This document shows, in pieces, positions 36,270 to 46,208 of a DNA stretch of 64,000 nucleotides. This DNA comes from an uncultured Anaeroplasmataceae bacterium (GTDB taxonomy: Bacteria; Bacillota_I; Bacilli_A; Acholeplasmatales; Anaeroplasmataceae): the NCBI GenBank assembly GCA_944325035.1, contig CALUYM010000002.1, positions 195,329 through 259,328 on the forward strand, read 5' to 3'. Positions within the stretch are counted from its first letter, which is position 1, and every line of letters begins with the position of its first letter. Under the pieces are notes generated by a model. That model was not told the origin of the DNA and searched no databases. It saw nothing but the letters and a program-made list of their open reading frames with translations. The translations under genes were made by a program, and so were the position numbers.

Positions 36270-36845
36270 ATGAATATTACATTTTTAATAACAAGTATAT
36301 TTTTAGGGCTAGGGTTAGCAGCAGATGCATCTGCAGTATCAATGGCTAATGGAATGAATGAACCGAAAATGAAAATTCCTAAGGTATTATTTATCTCACT
36401 ACTATTTGGAGCTTTTCAAGGATTAATGCCTTTAATTGGATATTTGGTGGGACATGCAGTTTTAGAATATATTGATAAATTTATACCATGGATTGCTCTA
36501 TTATTATTAGGTTTTATTGGTGGAAAAATGTTAATTGAAGGAGTTAACTCAAATGATAATGATGAAGTTGAACTAAAAAAATTAACGATAGTTACTATTT
36601 TTGTGCAAGCTATTGCCACCTCGATTGATGCATTATCGGTTGGATTTACTATAGCAAATTATAATACAACTGAAGCGTTAGTAACTACATCTATTGTTGC
36701 TTTTGTTACTATGTGTTTTTGTATACTTGCTAATTATTTAGGAAAAAAATTTGGGACTAAACTAGGACATAAGGCTGAAATAATTGGGGGAATTATTTTA
36801 ATAGTTATTGGAATAAATATTTTTGTGCAAGCTATGTGGCTTTAA
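36270..36845 (+). CDS. mntP: manganese efflux pump MntP
   Basis: 191 aa, six membrane helices. The two inverted half motifs carry the metal-binding aspartates: GLAADASAVSMANGM in helix 1 and ATSIDALSVGF in helix 4. The manganese riboswitch directly upstream fixes both the substrate and the regulation: export is induced when manganese is high. AAAGGAG lies before the ATG. Confidence 0.95.
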   Translation: MNITFLITSIFLGLGLAADASAVSMANGMNEPKMKIPKVLFISLLFGAFQGLMPLIGYLVGHAVLEYIDKFIPWIALLLLGFIGGKMLIEGVNSNDNDEVELKKLTIVTIFVQAIATSIDALSVGFTIANYNTTEALVTTSIVAFVTMCFCILANYLGKKFGTKLGHKAEIIGGIILIVIGINIFVQAMWL

Positions 36846-36885
36846 TTTGCTAAGTATGATAAAATAAATGCAGGGTGAAGTTGAT

Positions 36886-37470
36886 TTGACTAAGTATTAT
36901 GCTGTAAAAGTTGGAAAAAAACCAGGGATTTATTTATCTTGGGATGAATGTAAAGCTCAAGTTCATGGTGTTAAAGATGCAATATTTAAATCATTTAATA
37001 CTGAAGAAGAAGCAGTTGCATTTATTAATGATAAAGAAACAACTGAAATTACTAGTGAAAATGTTGCATATGTAGATGGTTCATATAATATTGAAAATGG
37101 GGAATATAGTTTTGGTGGTGTTTTAATCACTAAAAATGGAATCGAAAAGTTTAATAAAAAATTTGCTAAAGACAAATATTCAAGTAGTAGAAATGTCGCT
37201 GGTGAAATAAGAGGAGCTAGCTTTATTATAAATTATGCGTACAAAATGGGAATTAAAGAGCTAGATTTAGTGTACGACTATAAAGGAATTAAAGAATTTT
37301 ATATAGGAAATTGGAAAGCCACTAAAGAACTTACCATTTTATATCATGATTTTGCATTAAAAATGGCTGGTAAGATTAAAGTGAATTTTATCAAAGTAAA
37401 ATCCCATTCTAATGATTATTATAATGATATGGCTGATAAACTTGCTAAAGATGCATTGGGTATAAAATAA
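36886..37470 (+). CDS. rnhA: ribonuclease H1 with viroplasmin (RNA/DNA-hybrid-binding) domain
   Basis: 194 aa. An N-terminal hybrid-binding domain (YYAVKVGKKPGIYLSWDECK) is joined to an RNase HI domain with the DEDD residues in YVDGSYN, AGEIRGA, LVYDYKGI and the final SNDYYNDMADKLAK. It removes RNA from RNA/DNA hybrids. TTG 36886 is preferred as start: AGGGTGAAG lies six bases before it, and family members begin just before KYYAV. ATG 36868 would add six residues unlike the family. TATGAT at 36855 may be the -10 of its own promoter. Confidence 0.9.
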   Translation: MTKYYAVKVGKKPGIYLSWDECKAQVHGVKDAIFKSFNTEEEAVAFINDKETTEITSENVAYVDGSYNIENGEYSFGGVLITKNGIEKFNKKFAKDKYSSSRNVAGEIRGASFIINYAYKMGIKELDLVYDYKGIKEFYIGNWKATKELTILYHDFALKMAGKIKVNFIKVKSHSNDYYNDMADKLAKDALGIK

Positions 37471-37498
37471 AAATTGACAAAGAGTCAATTTTTTTTGT
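37471..37498 (+). terminator. intrinsic terminator
   Basis: AAATTGAC and GTCAATTT arms with a 5-nt loop, then a T run, directly after rnhA. Confidence 0.85.
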
Positions 37499-37865
37499 CT
37501 AATTTCTAGAAGATTGTTTTTATATCATACTATAAAAATATTTAGAGCATAATTATTGATTGATATCAAGAATAATAGAACCTTTATTTTAATAGTATAA
37601 AATGCTATAATCTTTAATAGTGTTTGAATGATTTGTCATTTTATTTAAGTTTAAAATGACTAAGATAGTATTAGCTATAATTAGAAATTTTAAGCTTTAA
37701 GAGAATTACATTTTTTAAGATATCCTTTTATAAATGGAACATAATAAAGGATATAAATACGCATATTAAATAAACAAGTTATGTTGTACTCATAATGGTA
37801 ATAAAAATCTTAAAGAAGGAGAAAATATAATCTTAAGTACAATTTGATTATATTAAAATCAATGT
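37499..37865. other. 367-bp gap before uvrB
   Basis: No gene is evident. A strong SD-like GAAGGAG (37815-37821) is followed by no usable start codon in the uvrB frame, because an in-frame TAA lies at 37854. An 11-codon ORF at 37795-37830 covers that site. Confidence 0.5.
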
Positions 37866-39830
37866 ATGTTTGAGCTAGATACAAAGTATAAACCTTTTGG
37901 TGATCAACCGAAAGCTATAAAACAAATTGTAGATAATTTTAAAAATGGCGAACATGAACAAGTTTTGCTTGGTGCAACTGGTACTGGTAAAACATTTACG
38001 ATTTGTAATGTTATCAAAGAAATGAATATGCCAACTTTAATTTTGGCGCATAATAAAACCTTGGCAGGACAATTATATAATGAGGTCAAATCTTTTTTTC
38101 CACATAATCATGTCGAATATTTTATCTCGTACTATGATTATTATCAGCCTGAAGCTTATGTTGTCTCAAGTGATACATTTATTGAAAAAGATGCTAAAAT
38201 AAATGATGAAATTGATGAACTTCGACATAAGGCTACAGCGTCATTAATTGACTATAAGGATACAATTGTAATCGCATCCGTGTCTTGTATTTATGGTATT
38301 GGTGATATTGATGATTATAAAGATTCAATTCTATGTATTCGCCGTGGGGAAAATATAGATATTTCAAAGTTAGTTGAGCGTTTAGTTGAATTACATTTTA
38401 TTCGTAATGAATATGAAGCACAGCGTGGTAGTTTTAGATTAAGAGGAGATAGTTTAGAAATCATTCCTGTTTCAAGTCACCAAAGTGGGGTACGAATTGA
38501 ATTTTTTGATGATGAAGTTGATAGAATCAGAACATTTGATATTTTAACTGGACAAATGATAGATGAATTAGAATTTGTAAATATTTTCTCAGCAAGTCAC
38601 TTCGTTACAAATAAAGAAAAATTAGAAGAGGCCATTCGAAGAATTAAGGAAGAATTACAAATACAAGTTGAAAAATTTAACAATGAGAAAAAGCCACTTG
38701 AAGCTGAACGTATTTTGTCACGTACTAAATATGATTTAGAAATGTTAGAAGAAATGGGAACTTGTAGCGGTGTTGAAAACTATTCACGACATTTGACACT
38801 AAGAAATGAAGGTGAAACACCATGTACGTTGTTAGATTTCTTCCCTAAAGATTTTTTACTTGTAATTGACGAATCACACGTAACAGTCCCACAAGTTAGA
38901 GGAATGTATAATGGTGATAGAGCTAGAAAAGAAAACTTAGTTAACTATGGTTTTAGATTGCCTAGTGCCTTAGATAATCGCCCTTTAAAATTTGATGAGT
39001 TTGAAAGAAAACTATCAAATGTTTTATATTTATCAGCGACCCCAGGTGATTATGAGATGAACAAAGATATACCAGTGATTGAACAAATTATTCGTCCAAC
39101 TGGTCTTTTAGATCCAATAATTTATGTGAGACCAACTGAAGGTCAAGTTGATGATTTATATGCTGAAATAATGAAACGTGCAGCAAAAGATGAACGTGTT
39201 TTAATTACTACTTTAACAATTAAAATGAGTGAAGATTTAACTGCTTATTTTAAAAAAATGAATGTAAAGGTAGCATATCTACACTCAGAAATTAAGAGTT
39301 TAGAGCGTCTAGAGATTTTAAGAGATTTACGACTTGGAGTTTATGATGTTTTAATCGGAATCAACTTATTAAGAGAAGGGTTAGATTTACCTGAGGTTAG
39401 TTTAGTTGCAATTTTAGATGCAGATAAACAAGGTTTCTTGCGTAGTGAACGCTCTTTAATTCAAACGATTGGTCGTGCAGCACGTAATGCGAATGGAGAG
39501 GTAATTATGTATGCTGATACTATTTCTCCTGCTATGGATATTGCAATTAAGGAGACAAAACGTCGTAGAGAAATTCAAATAGCTTATAATGAAGAACATG
39601 GTATTACTCCTCAAACTATTAAAAAAGCAATTTCTGAATCACTTTCTATTAAGAAAAAGATTGATGAAATTAAACCTGTTAAAGATGTGAAAAAGATGTC
39701 TAAAGCTGAACGAGAAATGATGATTGAAAACCTTGAACAAGAAATGGCTCTTTATGCAAAAGAATTAAATTTTGAAATGGCTGCTCAAGTTAGAGATGCT
39801 ATTATGGAGTTAAAAGGACTTAAGAAATAG
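37866..39830 (+). CDS. uvrB: excinuclease ABC subunit B
   Basis: 654 aa, normal length. Nucleotide-excision repair helicase: P-loop GATGTGKT at 36-43, beta-hairpin [45 protein letters not shown] and the [13 protein letters not shown] motif, with a UVR domain ([20 protein letters not shown]) at the C-terminus that docks UvrC. ATG 37866 gives the usual [17 protein letters not shown] opening but has no SD near it; the nearest is about 45 bases upstream. uvrA is not adjacent. The serine dehydratase gene starts 6 bases after its stop. Confidence 0.97.
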   Translation: MFELDTKYKPFGDQPKAIKQIVDNFKNGEHEQVLLGATGTGKTFTICNVIKEMNMPTLILAHNKTLAGQLYNEVKSFFPHNHVEYFISYYDYYQPEAYVVSSDTFIEKDAKINDEIDELRHKATASLIDYKDTIVIASVSCIYGIGDIDDYKDSILCIRRGENIDISKLVERLVELHFIRNEYEAQRGSFRLRGDSLEIIPVSSHQSGVRIEFFDDEVDRIRTFDILTGQMIDELEFVNIFSASHFVTNKEKLEEAIRRIKEELQIQVEKFNNEKKPLEAERILSRTKYDLEMLEEMGTCSGVENYSRHLTLRNEGETPCTLLDFFPKDFLLVIDESHVTVPQVRGMYNGDRARKENLVNYGFRLPSALDNRPLKFDEFERKLSNVLYLSATPGDYEMNKDIPVIEQIIRPTGLLDPIIYVRPTEGQVDDLYAEIMKRAAKDERVLITTLTIKMSEDLTAYFKKMNVKVAYLHSEIKSLERLEILRDLRLGVYDVLIGINLLREGLDLPEVSLVAILDADKQGFLRSERSLIQTIGRAARNANGEVIMYADTISPAMDIAIKETKRRREIQIAYNEEHGITPQTIKKAISESLSIKKKIDEIKPVKDVKKMSKAEREMMIENLEQEMALYAKELNFEMAAQVRDAIMELKGLKK

Positions 39831-39835
39831 GTGAA

Positions 39836-41041
39836 ATGATGCACAGTTTAAAAGAACTATATAAAATTGGAAATGGCCCATCTAGTAGCCATACAATCGC
39901 TCCGAAAAAAGCGACGTTATTATTTGTTAATAAATATAAAGAATGTGATTTTATCAAAGTAACACTCTATGGTTCTTTAGCGTTAACCGGAAAAGGACAT
40001 TTGACAGATTATATCATTGACAAAACATTAAATGAGCATGGAATAGAACATGAAATTGAATTTAATTATTTAGATTTACCACCACATCCGAATACGATGA
40101 TTTTTCATGGTTATAAAAACAATCAAGAAATTGTTACTAAAACAATTTTATCTATTGGTGGAGGATCAATTTCTGTACTTGGAGAGATGCTAGAAGAGAT
40201 TCCTATTATATATCCTCATAAATATTTGTATGATATTAAAAATTATATATTAGAAAATAATCTAACTTTGTGCGAATATGTATATACATTTGATAAAGAT
40301 ATTAAACCATATTTAGAGGAAGTATATAAGCAAATGATTAAATCAATTCAAGAAGGCCTTGAAAAAGATGGAGTATTACATGGTGAATTAAAATTAAAAA
40401 GAAAAGCTCCAGCAATTTATAAATCACTAAAGCAAGATGACCAAGAAATATATCGTATAAAAAAAGAAATTACTGCTTATGCTTATGCTGTGGCGGAAGA
40501 AAATGCTTCGGGGGGACAAATTGTAACAGCTCCTACATGTGGAGCTGCTGGAGTTTTGCCATCATGTTTAATGTGGGCGGTTAAATCGAATCAATACCCA
40601 CATGGAAAAATTATCGATGCCTTAGCAGTAGCTGGGTTGTTTGGTAACATTGTTAAATTCACTGCTTCTATAAGTGGTGCAGAAGCCGGGTGTCAAGCTG
40701 AAATAGGTACTGCTTGTTCAATGGCAGCTGCATTTTTAGCAAGTCTTCGTGGTCTTTCAACGGATTCGATAGAACAAGCTGCTGAAATTGCTTTAGAACA
40801 TCATTTAGGGTTAACTTGTGATCCAATTCAAGGATATGTCCAAATTCCATGTATTGAACGTAATGCAGTAGCGGCATTGCGTGCATTTGATGCTTGTGAT
40901 TTAGCAAGTATGCTAGATAGTAAAGATTCTAAAATTTCTTTTGATCTTGTTTGTAAAACTATGCTAGAAACTGGAAAAGATTTAGGTGAACACTATCGTG
41001 AAACAAGTACTGGTGGTCTTGCTAGAAATTATAAGGTTTAG
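39836..41041 (+). CDS. sdaA: L-serine dehydratase (iron-sulfur type, single chain)
   Basis: 401 aa; converts L-serine to pyruvate and ammonia. The beta domain comes first, with GNGPSSSHTIAP. The alpha domain holds the serine/cluster region: NASGGQIVTAPTCGAAGVLP, EAGCQAEIGTACSMAAA and QIPCIERNAVAA, whose cysteines should bind the 4Fe-4S cluster. In many Firmicutes the two parts are separate genes (sdaAB, sdaAA); here they are one. Start at ATG 39836 or 39839 behind TAGGTGA. Likely co-transcribed with uvrB and the methyltransferase downstream (8-bp gap). Confidence 0.92.
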   Translation: MMHSLKELYKIGNGPSSSHTIAPKKATLLFVNKYKECDFIKVTLYGSLALTGKGHLTDYIIDKTLNEHGIEHEIEFNYLDLPPHPNTMIFHGYKNNQEIVTKTILSIGGGSISVLGEMLEEIPIIYPHKYLYDIKNYILENNLTLCEYVYTFDKDIKPYLEEVYKQMIKSIQEGLEKDGVLHGELKLKRKAPAIYKSLKQDDQEIYRIKKEITAYAYAVAEENASGGQIVTAPTCGAAGVLPSCLMWAVKSNQYPHGKIIDALAVAGLFGNIVKFTASISGAEAGCQAEIGTACSMAAAFLASLRGLSTDSIEQAAEIALEHHLGLTCDPIQGYVQIPCIERNAVAALRAFDACDLASMLDSKDSKISFDLVCKTMLETGKDLGEHYRETSTGGLARNYKV

Positions 41042-41049
41042 GAGAATGT

Positions 41050-42405
41050 ATGCAGTTAAATGATATATTAGAATTAAATATTATTGCCTATGATCATGAA
41101 GGAATAGGTATAGCTAAAATTGATGGATTTCCAGTTTTTGTTCCAGGAACATTAATTGGGGAGATAGTTAAGGGAAAAATTTGCTATATAAGTAAAAATT
41201 TAGCAAAAGCTGATTTGTTAGAGATTATAAAAAAATCATGCAACAGGAATCAAAATCCATGTAAATACGAAACATCTTGTGGTGGATGTAATATTTTTCA
41301 TATGAACTATGAAGAACAACTTAGATTTAAAAAACAAATGGTTATTGATACTTTGTATAAAGTTGGGAAAATAAAAACTGAGGTCTTAGATGTTAGACCA
41401 AACCCCAATCCACTTCACTATCGTAATAAAATAATAGTTCCATTTGGAACAAAGGATGGGAAGATAATATCTGGATTTTATGAAGCCAAAAGTCACAATA
41501 TTGTTGTTCAAGATGAATGCTTAATTGAACATAAGGATGCACGTTTGATTATTTCGTATTTAAAACAAATGCTTGAAAAATATAAGGTTAGTATATATGA
41601 TGAGTCAAAACATGAAGGTATAGCTCGTAATGTTATGTTACGTGTTAATGATAGGAATGAATTTATGCTTATCTTAATAGTTAAAGAAAATAATCGAATC
41701 ATTAAATCATTACTAAAGGATGTTTTTGACGAATTTGAACAAATTAAATCCATTTATTTAAATATAAATGATAAAAAGACAAATGTAATTTTGAATAAAG
41801 ATGGGTTTAGACACTTATATGGAACCAAAACTTTAATTGAAACATTGAATGGGTTGAAATTTGAAGTTCATCCTAATAGTTTTTTACAAGTTAATCATGA
41901 ACAGTCTTTAGCATTATATAATGAAGCTTTAAAATATGTTAAAGACGGAAGCGACGTTATAATTGATGCATATTGTGGAATTGGTACAATCACTTTAAAT
42001 TTAGCTTTAAAAGCTAAAGAAGTGTATGGGATTGAAGTTGTAGAAGAAGCTGTTAAAAACGCAAATCAAAATAAAGCCTTAAATAATATTGCTAATGCTC
42101 ATTTTATTTGTGGAAAATGCGAAGAAGAAATTATTAAGTTAAAACATTTAAAAAATGTAAATACAATTGTTTTTGATCCACCACGAAAAGGTTGTGATCA
42201 GAAATTTCTTAATACAGTTATAAGTATGAATATTGATAATATTATTTATATCTCTTGTTTAACATCTACGTTTGCAAGAGATGCAGCTTACTTAATAGCT
42301 CATGGATATGAGTTAGTTCGTGTTCATCCGTTTGATTTATTTAGTCAAACTTCACATACGGAAAATTTAGGGTATTTTAGAAAAGTTAAATCAATTAAAT
42401 CATAA
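41050..42405 (+). CDS. 23S rRNA (uracil-5-)-methyltransferase, TrmA/RlmCD family
   Basis: 451 aa SAM-dependent RNA m5U methyltransferase. A TRAM-like N-terminal domain (IIAYDHEGIGIAKIDGFPVF) is followed by an iron-sulfur cysteine set (NPCKYETSCGGCNIFHM), the SAM site DAYCGIGTITLNLA, FDPPRKGCD and the catalytic cysteine in YISCLTSTFARD. Most likely RlmCD, which modifies 23S rRNA in Firmicutes. AGGAG before the ATG. Confidence 0.9.
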   Translation: MQLNDILELNIIAYDHEGIGIAKIDGFPVFVPGTLIGEIVKGKICYISKNLAKADLLEIIKKSCNRNQNPCKYETSCGGCNIFHMNYEEQLRFKKQMVIDTLYKVGKIKTEVLDVRPNPNPLHYRNKIIVPFGTKDGKIISGFYEAKSHNIVVQDECLIEHKDARLIISYLKQMLEKYKVSIYDESKHEGIARNVMLRVNDRNEFMLILIVKENNRIIKSLLKDVFDEFEQIKSIYLNINDKKTNVILNKDGFRHLYGTKTLIETLNGLKFEVHPNSFLQVNHEQSLALYNEALKYVKDGSDVIIDAYCGIGTITLNLALKAKEVYGIEVVEEAVKNANQNKALNNIANAHFICGKCEEEIIKLKHLKNVNTIVFDPPRKGCDQKFLNTVISMNIDNIIYISCLTSTFARDAAYLIAHGYELVRVHPFDLFSQTSHTENLGYFRKVKSIKS

Positions 42406-42450
42406 AATCTTAATTTTTGACAAAAAATACGAAAAAATTAAAAAAATTGC

Positions 42451-42479
42451 TTGCAAATAAAAAAGGAATATGTTAATAT
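42451..42479 (+). promoter_or_regulatory. putative promoter of the three-hairpin RNA
   Basis: TTGCAA (42451-42456), 17 bases, TAATAT (42474-42479) with TGT just before the -10, giving an extended -10. Transcription would begin close to the first hairpin. Confidence 0.5.
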
Positions 42480-42483
42480 ATTT

Positions 42484-42612
42484 ATGCCAATGAAGAATTG
42501 GCATCCCTATCCCAAATGTGAATTACTAATATTCACAACCCCCTTTAAGCGCCCTATGAGACTAGGGCGATCCCTTTTTAAAAATCAAAGTCGATTCAAT
42601 CGACTTTTTTAT
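42484..42612 (+). ncRNA. three-hairpin small RNA with C-rich linkers and terminator
   Basis: Three perfect hairpins follow each other: 42484-42491/42497-42504 (8 bp), 42517-42523/42531-42537 (7 bp) and 42550-42556/42563-42569 (7 bp). Between and after them the sequence is single-stranded and C-rich: CCCTATCCC (42505-42513), CCCCCTTT (42539-42546) and TCCCTTTTT (42571-42579). A terminator stem (42587-42594/42600-42607) with a T run ends it. No credible ORF fits. The C-rich linkers could pair with G-rich SD sites, as in RsaE/RoxS- or LhrC-type RNAs. The family is not known to me. Confidence 0.65.
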
Positions 42613-42613
42613 T

Positions 42614-43276
42614 TCATATTGATTTTAAATCACTAAATATATAACCATTATCTCTAGCATATTTTATAAACTCAGGTAAGACCTTAACATTTGAATTAAT
42701 CATTGTATGCATCAAGATAATAGACCCAGATTTCGTTTGGCATTTTAGATTATTTAACACAAATTTATAACCTCGATCATCTTGATAGTTATAGTCGTAA
42801 TAACTTACATCCCATTTATAAATTTTATATCCTAGCGATTCAATTAAATCTTCACGGGATTTATCTATAAAACCCATTGGTGGTCGAAATAATTTGGTTA
42901 ACTTAGTGCCTGTGGCTTCAAAATATGTTTTTTCGTATAATATCAAATCGTCTTTTAAGTCTTTTAAACTCATAGTTCGGATATCTCTATGACTAAATGT
43001 ATGTGAACCAATAGTAGCATAAGGACTTTTAGCAATTTTGTTGACAGTAACTTTACAGTTGGATAAAAAATCACCATGGAAGAAAAATGTTACTGGTACT
43101 TTATTTTCTTCACAGGTTTTAAAAATTTCTTTCGTATTCTTTAATGAATATCCATCATCAAATGTTAGGTAAATTTTATTAGAATTGGACATGTCATTGA
43201 AATAAATTTTGGCGGAAGCATTTTTAACTAAAAAAAGAAAAATTGAAAGAATTAAAGCTGTTAAAATTTTTTTCAT
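42614..43276 (-). CDS. polysaccharide deacetylase (NodB domain), exported
   Basis: 220 aa. Signal peptide or anchor KKILTALILSIFLFLVKNAS-A, then a CE4 domain: YLTFDDGYS (catalytic and metal aspartates), SHTFSH (metal histidines), LFRPPMGFID, KWDVSYYDYN and ILMHT. PdaA-like, so probably acts on peptidoglycan or an exported polysaccharide. GGTGAT precedes the start on the minus strand. It converges on the small RNA, whose terminator hairpin it probably shares. Confidence 0.88.
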   Translation of the reverse strand: MKKILTALILSIFLFLVKNASAKIYFNDMSNSNKIYLTFDDGYSLKNTKEIFKTCEENKVPVTFFFHGDFLSNCKVTVNKIAKSPYATIGSHTFSHRDIRTMSLKDLKDDLILYEKTYFEATGTKLTKLFRPPMGFIDKSREDLIESLGYKIYKWDVSYYDYNYQDDRGYKFVLNNLKCQTKSGSIILMHTMINSNVKVLPEFIKYARDNGYIFSDLKSI

Positions 43277-43380
43277 TTAAATCACCATAAATATTTTGGC
43301 TTAAAATATATAAAATAAAAAGGTAAAATATTTAATATTACTTAATATTAAAAGTTTTCCTTTATGGAATGATTAAAAAA

Positions 43381-43389
43381 TGATATAAT
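43381..43389 (+). promoter_or_regulatory. extended -10 promoter
   Basis: TGATATAAT, 29 bp before the next start codon; the -35 is weak. The same nonamer occurs at 51664 and 53700. Confidence 0.55.
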
Positions 43390-43417
43390 AAATTTAAAAT
43401 TTAGAAGAGGTAACCTT

Positions 43418-44272
43418 ATGACATTAGAAGAAGAAATTTTAGAATTACTAAATAATCCCCAAAATATAGTCTTAGATAATAACGAAAAAGAAGTTAAAGA
43501 TAGAGAACAATATATTGAACAAATTAATAAAACTCTAGTTGAAGTTTTTCCTTTAATTAAAGCTGAAAGTAGAGCCCGTTATGTTCAAGAAGCTGCAGCT
43601 TTTGCTTTAGCTAAAGCCATGGAGCGACGTTTATTAATTGAAATTCGTCCAGAAAGTAAACCACATGTATGGTTAGTTATTATGGAAGTTGCAGAGGGAG
43701 CTAAATTTAATTTACCTTCTCATTTAGAGGATAAACTTTATGATTATATGGATGCATGTGAAAATGCAATTGAAAATTATATTAATGAAAATTTAGGATT
43801 TGATTTTGCAGAATTATTAACTAATGTACAATTAATTGGTAATTATTTAGTTGATAAGCATAATTTAAAAGATATTCAAATTGCTGGTTTAACAAATGAT
43901 AAAGTTATGACAAGAGACGAACTTCATAACTTCTGTTTACAAGGAGCCACTAAGGCATTAGGAGATCAAGGATATGAACTTATTAAAGTGAACTTAGGTA
44001 GTGCTAATCCAGTTTCGTTAATTTGCAAGAAGAATAACATAACTTTTAATGTATCTGTTACAACTGCAATTCTACCAAAAACAGGAGAACTTGGTGGTTG
44101 GAAACTAAGAGAACTTGAAAAAATTAAACAAGATGAGAATAATAGAATTGCGATTTTAGGTATTTCTGTTATTTCAACTGATAAATTATATGCATCGATG
44201 GGAGTTGCAATTAAAGATGGAGATTATAATTTTAAAGTATCTCCTCTGGAAGAAATTAGACCTAAAGCGTAA
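43418..44272 (+). CDS. hypothetical soluble protein (284 aa)
   Basis: I do not recognise this family. It is acidic and soluble without signal or membrane segment. The first part is helical (EESRARYV-like ESRARYVQEAAAFALAKAME). The last 100 residues, from LGDQGYELIKVNLGS through CKKNNITFNVSVTTAILPK, have the strand pattern of small nuclease-like or sensor folds, but no catalytic motif can be named. AGAGG precedes the ATG; a terminator follows, so it is monocistronic. Confidence 0.7.
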   Translation: MTLEEEILELLNNPQNIVLDNNEKEVKDREQYIEQINKTLVEVFPLIKAESRARYVQEAAAFALAKAMERRLLIEIRPESKPHVWLVIMEVAEGAKFNLPSHLEDKLYDYMDACENAIENYINENLGFDFAELLTNVQLIGNYLVDKHNLKDIQIAGLTNDKVMTRDELHNFCLQGATKALGDQGYELIKVNLGSANPVSLICKKNNITFNVSVTTAILPKTGELGGWKLRELEKIKQDENNRIAILGISVISTDKLYASMGVAIKDGDYNFKVSPLEEIRPKA

Positions 44273-44277
44273 AAATT

Positions 44278-44308
44278 GTGCGAATTTAAAAAAAATTCGC
44301 ACTTTTTA
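44278..44308 (+). terminator. intrinsic terminator
   Basis: GTGCGAATT and AATTCGCAC arms (44278-44286 / 44294-44302) followed by a T run. Confidence 0.85.
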
Positions 44309-44366
44309 TTATAATGTGGTAAAATTAAATTATAAAAGAGAATATAATTTATAGGAGGGGATTTTC

Positions 44367-46205
44367 ATGGATGATTCAGTATTAGAACCCCTAGAACAAT
44401 ATAATAATAAATTTAAAGATTTACATAATCAAAATACTATAATATATTTTGATAATCTTGTAAAAAAGTCTGGCATAAATATCGAAGAAAATAAGCTTAC
44501 AATTAAAAAATATAAAGAATCTTTAGCAAAAGCAGAGGATAAACGTTCTGATTTATCAAAAATACGTGTTTTTAGAACGGTTTTATTATTAATATCGATA
44601 GTCTTATTTATATTTGCTTTTTATCTATTTTTCGAAAGGTCTTTTTTAGGATTGGGTCAAATGCCGTCAATTCTTATTGGTATAGGTTTAATTGTAATTT
44701 CTATCTTAATTCTAACTATTCCATTTAAAAAAATGGGTAAGAGAATTAAAGAACTTAAAAATCAAGAAAACAAATTTATGATAGAAGCTGAAAACTTTAA
44801 AAAACAAGCATATGCGCAAATGGAACCACTAAATCGGCTTTATGATTGGAATATTGCTTCTGAACTTTTAGAAAAAACAGTACCTTTAATTCAAATGGAT
44901 CAATTTTTTGATACGAAGAAATTTGAATATCTACAAGAAAAATATGGTTTTATGGACAATAATGACAATGCTTGTTCGACAAATTATGTTCAATCAGGTT
45001 CAATAATGGGAAATCCATTTTTAATCATTAATACATTTAATCAAATTATGGTTAATCATACGTATCAAGGGTCAATTGTTATTCACTGGACTGAACGTGT
45101 AAGTGATGGTAAGGGAGGTACGAGAACAGTGCATCGTTCTCAAACTCTAATAGCTACAGTTACAAAACCAAAACCTAGTTATTTTTATGACACTATTCTT
45201 GTATATGGAAACGATGCTGCACCAAACTTGTCTTTTTTTAGAGATCCATCTGGTACAAAAGGTGAAGATGAAAAAGGTATTGATAAACTGATAAAAAAAG
45301 GCGAAAAAAATTTAGAAAAACAATCTGAAGAAGCAATCAATGAGGGTAAGCATTTTATGCTAATGGGAAATACTGAATTTGATGTTTTATTTGGTGCTCA
45401 CGATCGTGACAATGAAGTTGAATTTAGACTACTATTCACTCCATTAGGTCAGCAAAATATGATAAAACTTATTAGAAGTCAAGAACCATTTGGTGATGAT
45501 TTTAAATTTAAAAAGATTAAAAATTTAAATTATATCATGTCTGATCATTCGCAAAGATTTAATTATCATTGTGAACCATCAATCTTTCAAAACTTTGATT
45601 ATGAAGCAGCTCGCAAGTTTTTTATAGACTATAATAATGATTATTTTAAAGGTTTATATTTTGATTTAGCACCTCTATTAGCGATTCCTTTATATCAACA
45701 AACTAAACCAAAAGAATATATATATCGTAATACGATTAAATCTAATATAACTTCATATGAGCATGAATCAATGGCCAATGCTTTTAAAAATTACAATTTT
45801 AAACATCCAGAAGCGGTTACTGAGCAAATTTTAAAAACATCATTCATTAATAAAAATGGTGATGTAGATCATGTAAGAGTTCGTTCTAATGCTTTTAAGG
45901 CAGTTCCGCAGGTTGAATTCGTTACAAAAATGGGTGGAGATGGAAGAATTCATACTATTCCTGTTCATTGGTATTTGTATGAACCAGTTTATAAGGATAC
46001 GGAAATGGAAGTTAGTAATATGAATATTAACCGAAATTACTTTCAAGAACTTAATCAAAACTCAGACTTTAAGAATTGTTTGGCAGAATTAGGAACAAAT
46101 GGTATAATATACGAAAGAGGATTAGTTTCAATGTTAGTAAATAAAGAGTTAGTACAATCTGATATTGAAAAACTAAAAAAATTCATGGAAAAGGATGGTA
46201 AATAA
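44367..46205 (+). CDS. large membrane-anchored protein paired with LemA
   Basis: 612 aa. An N-terminal coiled coil (residues about 30-65), two adjacent membrane helices (about 72-92 and 98-118), a second coiled coil and then a large soluble domain of nearly 450 residues with no motif I can name. A lysine/glutamate-rich stretch lies near 310-330. I recall similar large proteins beside lemA in Mollicutes, but cannot confirm the family name. GGAGG precedes the ATG, and lemA starts three bases after its stop, so the two proteins probably work together in the membrane. Confidence 0.7.
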   Translation: MDDSVLEPLEQYNNKFKDLHNQNTIIYFDNLVKKSGINIEENKLTIKKYKESLAKAEDKRSDLSKIRVFRTVLLLISIVLFIFAFYLFFERSFLGLGQMPSILIGIGLIVISILILTIPFKKMGKRIKELKNQENKFMIEAENFKKQAYAQMEPLNRLYDWNIASELLEKTVPLIQMDQFFDTKKFEYLQEKYGFMDNNDNACSTNYVQSGSIMGNPFLIINTFNQIMVNHTYQGSIVIHWTERVSDGKGGTRTVHRSQTLIATVTKPKPSYFYDTILVYGNDAAPNLSFFRDPSGTKGEDEKGIDKLIKKGEKNLEKQSEEAINEGKHFMLMGNTEFDVLFGAHDRDNEVEFRLLFTPLGQQNMIKLIRSQEPFGDDFKFKKIKNLNYIMSDHSQRFNYHCEPSIFQNFDYEAARKFFIDYNNDYFKGLYFDLAPLLAIPLYQQTKPKEYIYRNTIKSNITSYEHESMANAFKNYNFKHPEAVTEQILKTSFINKNGDVDHVRVRSNAFKAVPQVEFVTKMGGDGRIHTIPVHWYLYEPVYKDTEMEVSNMNINRNYFQELNQNSDFKNCLAELGTNGIIYERGLVSMLVNKELVQSDIEKLKKFMEKDGK

Positions 46206-46208
46206 AAT

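Noticed and set aside
42451..42636. 61-codon frame across the three-hairpin RNA
   Set aside because: It starts with TTG in the promoter, has no SD and runs through perfect hairpins and a terminator; the RNA reading explains the sequence better.
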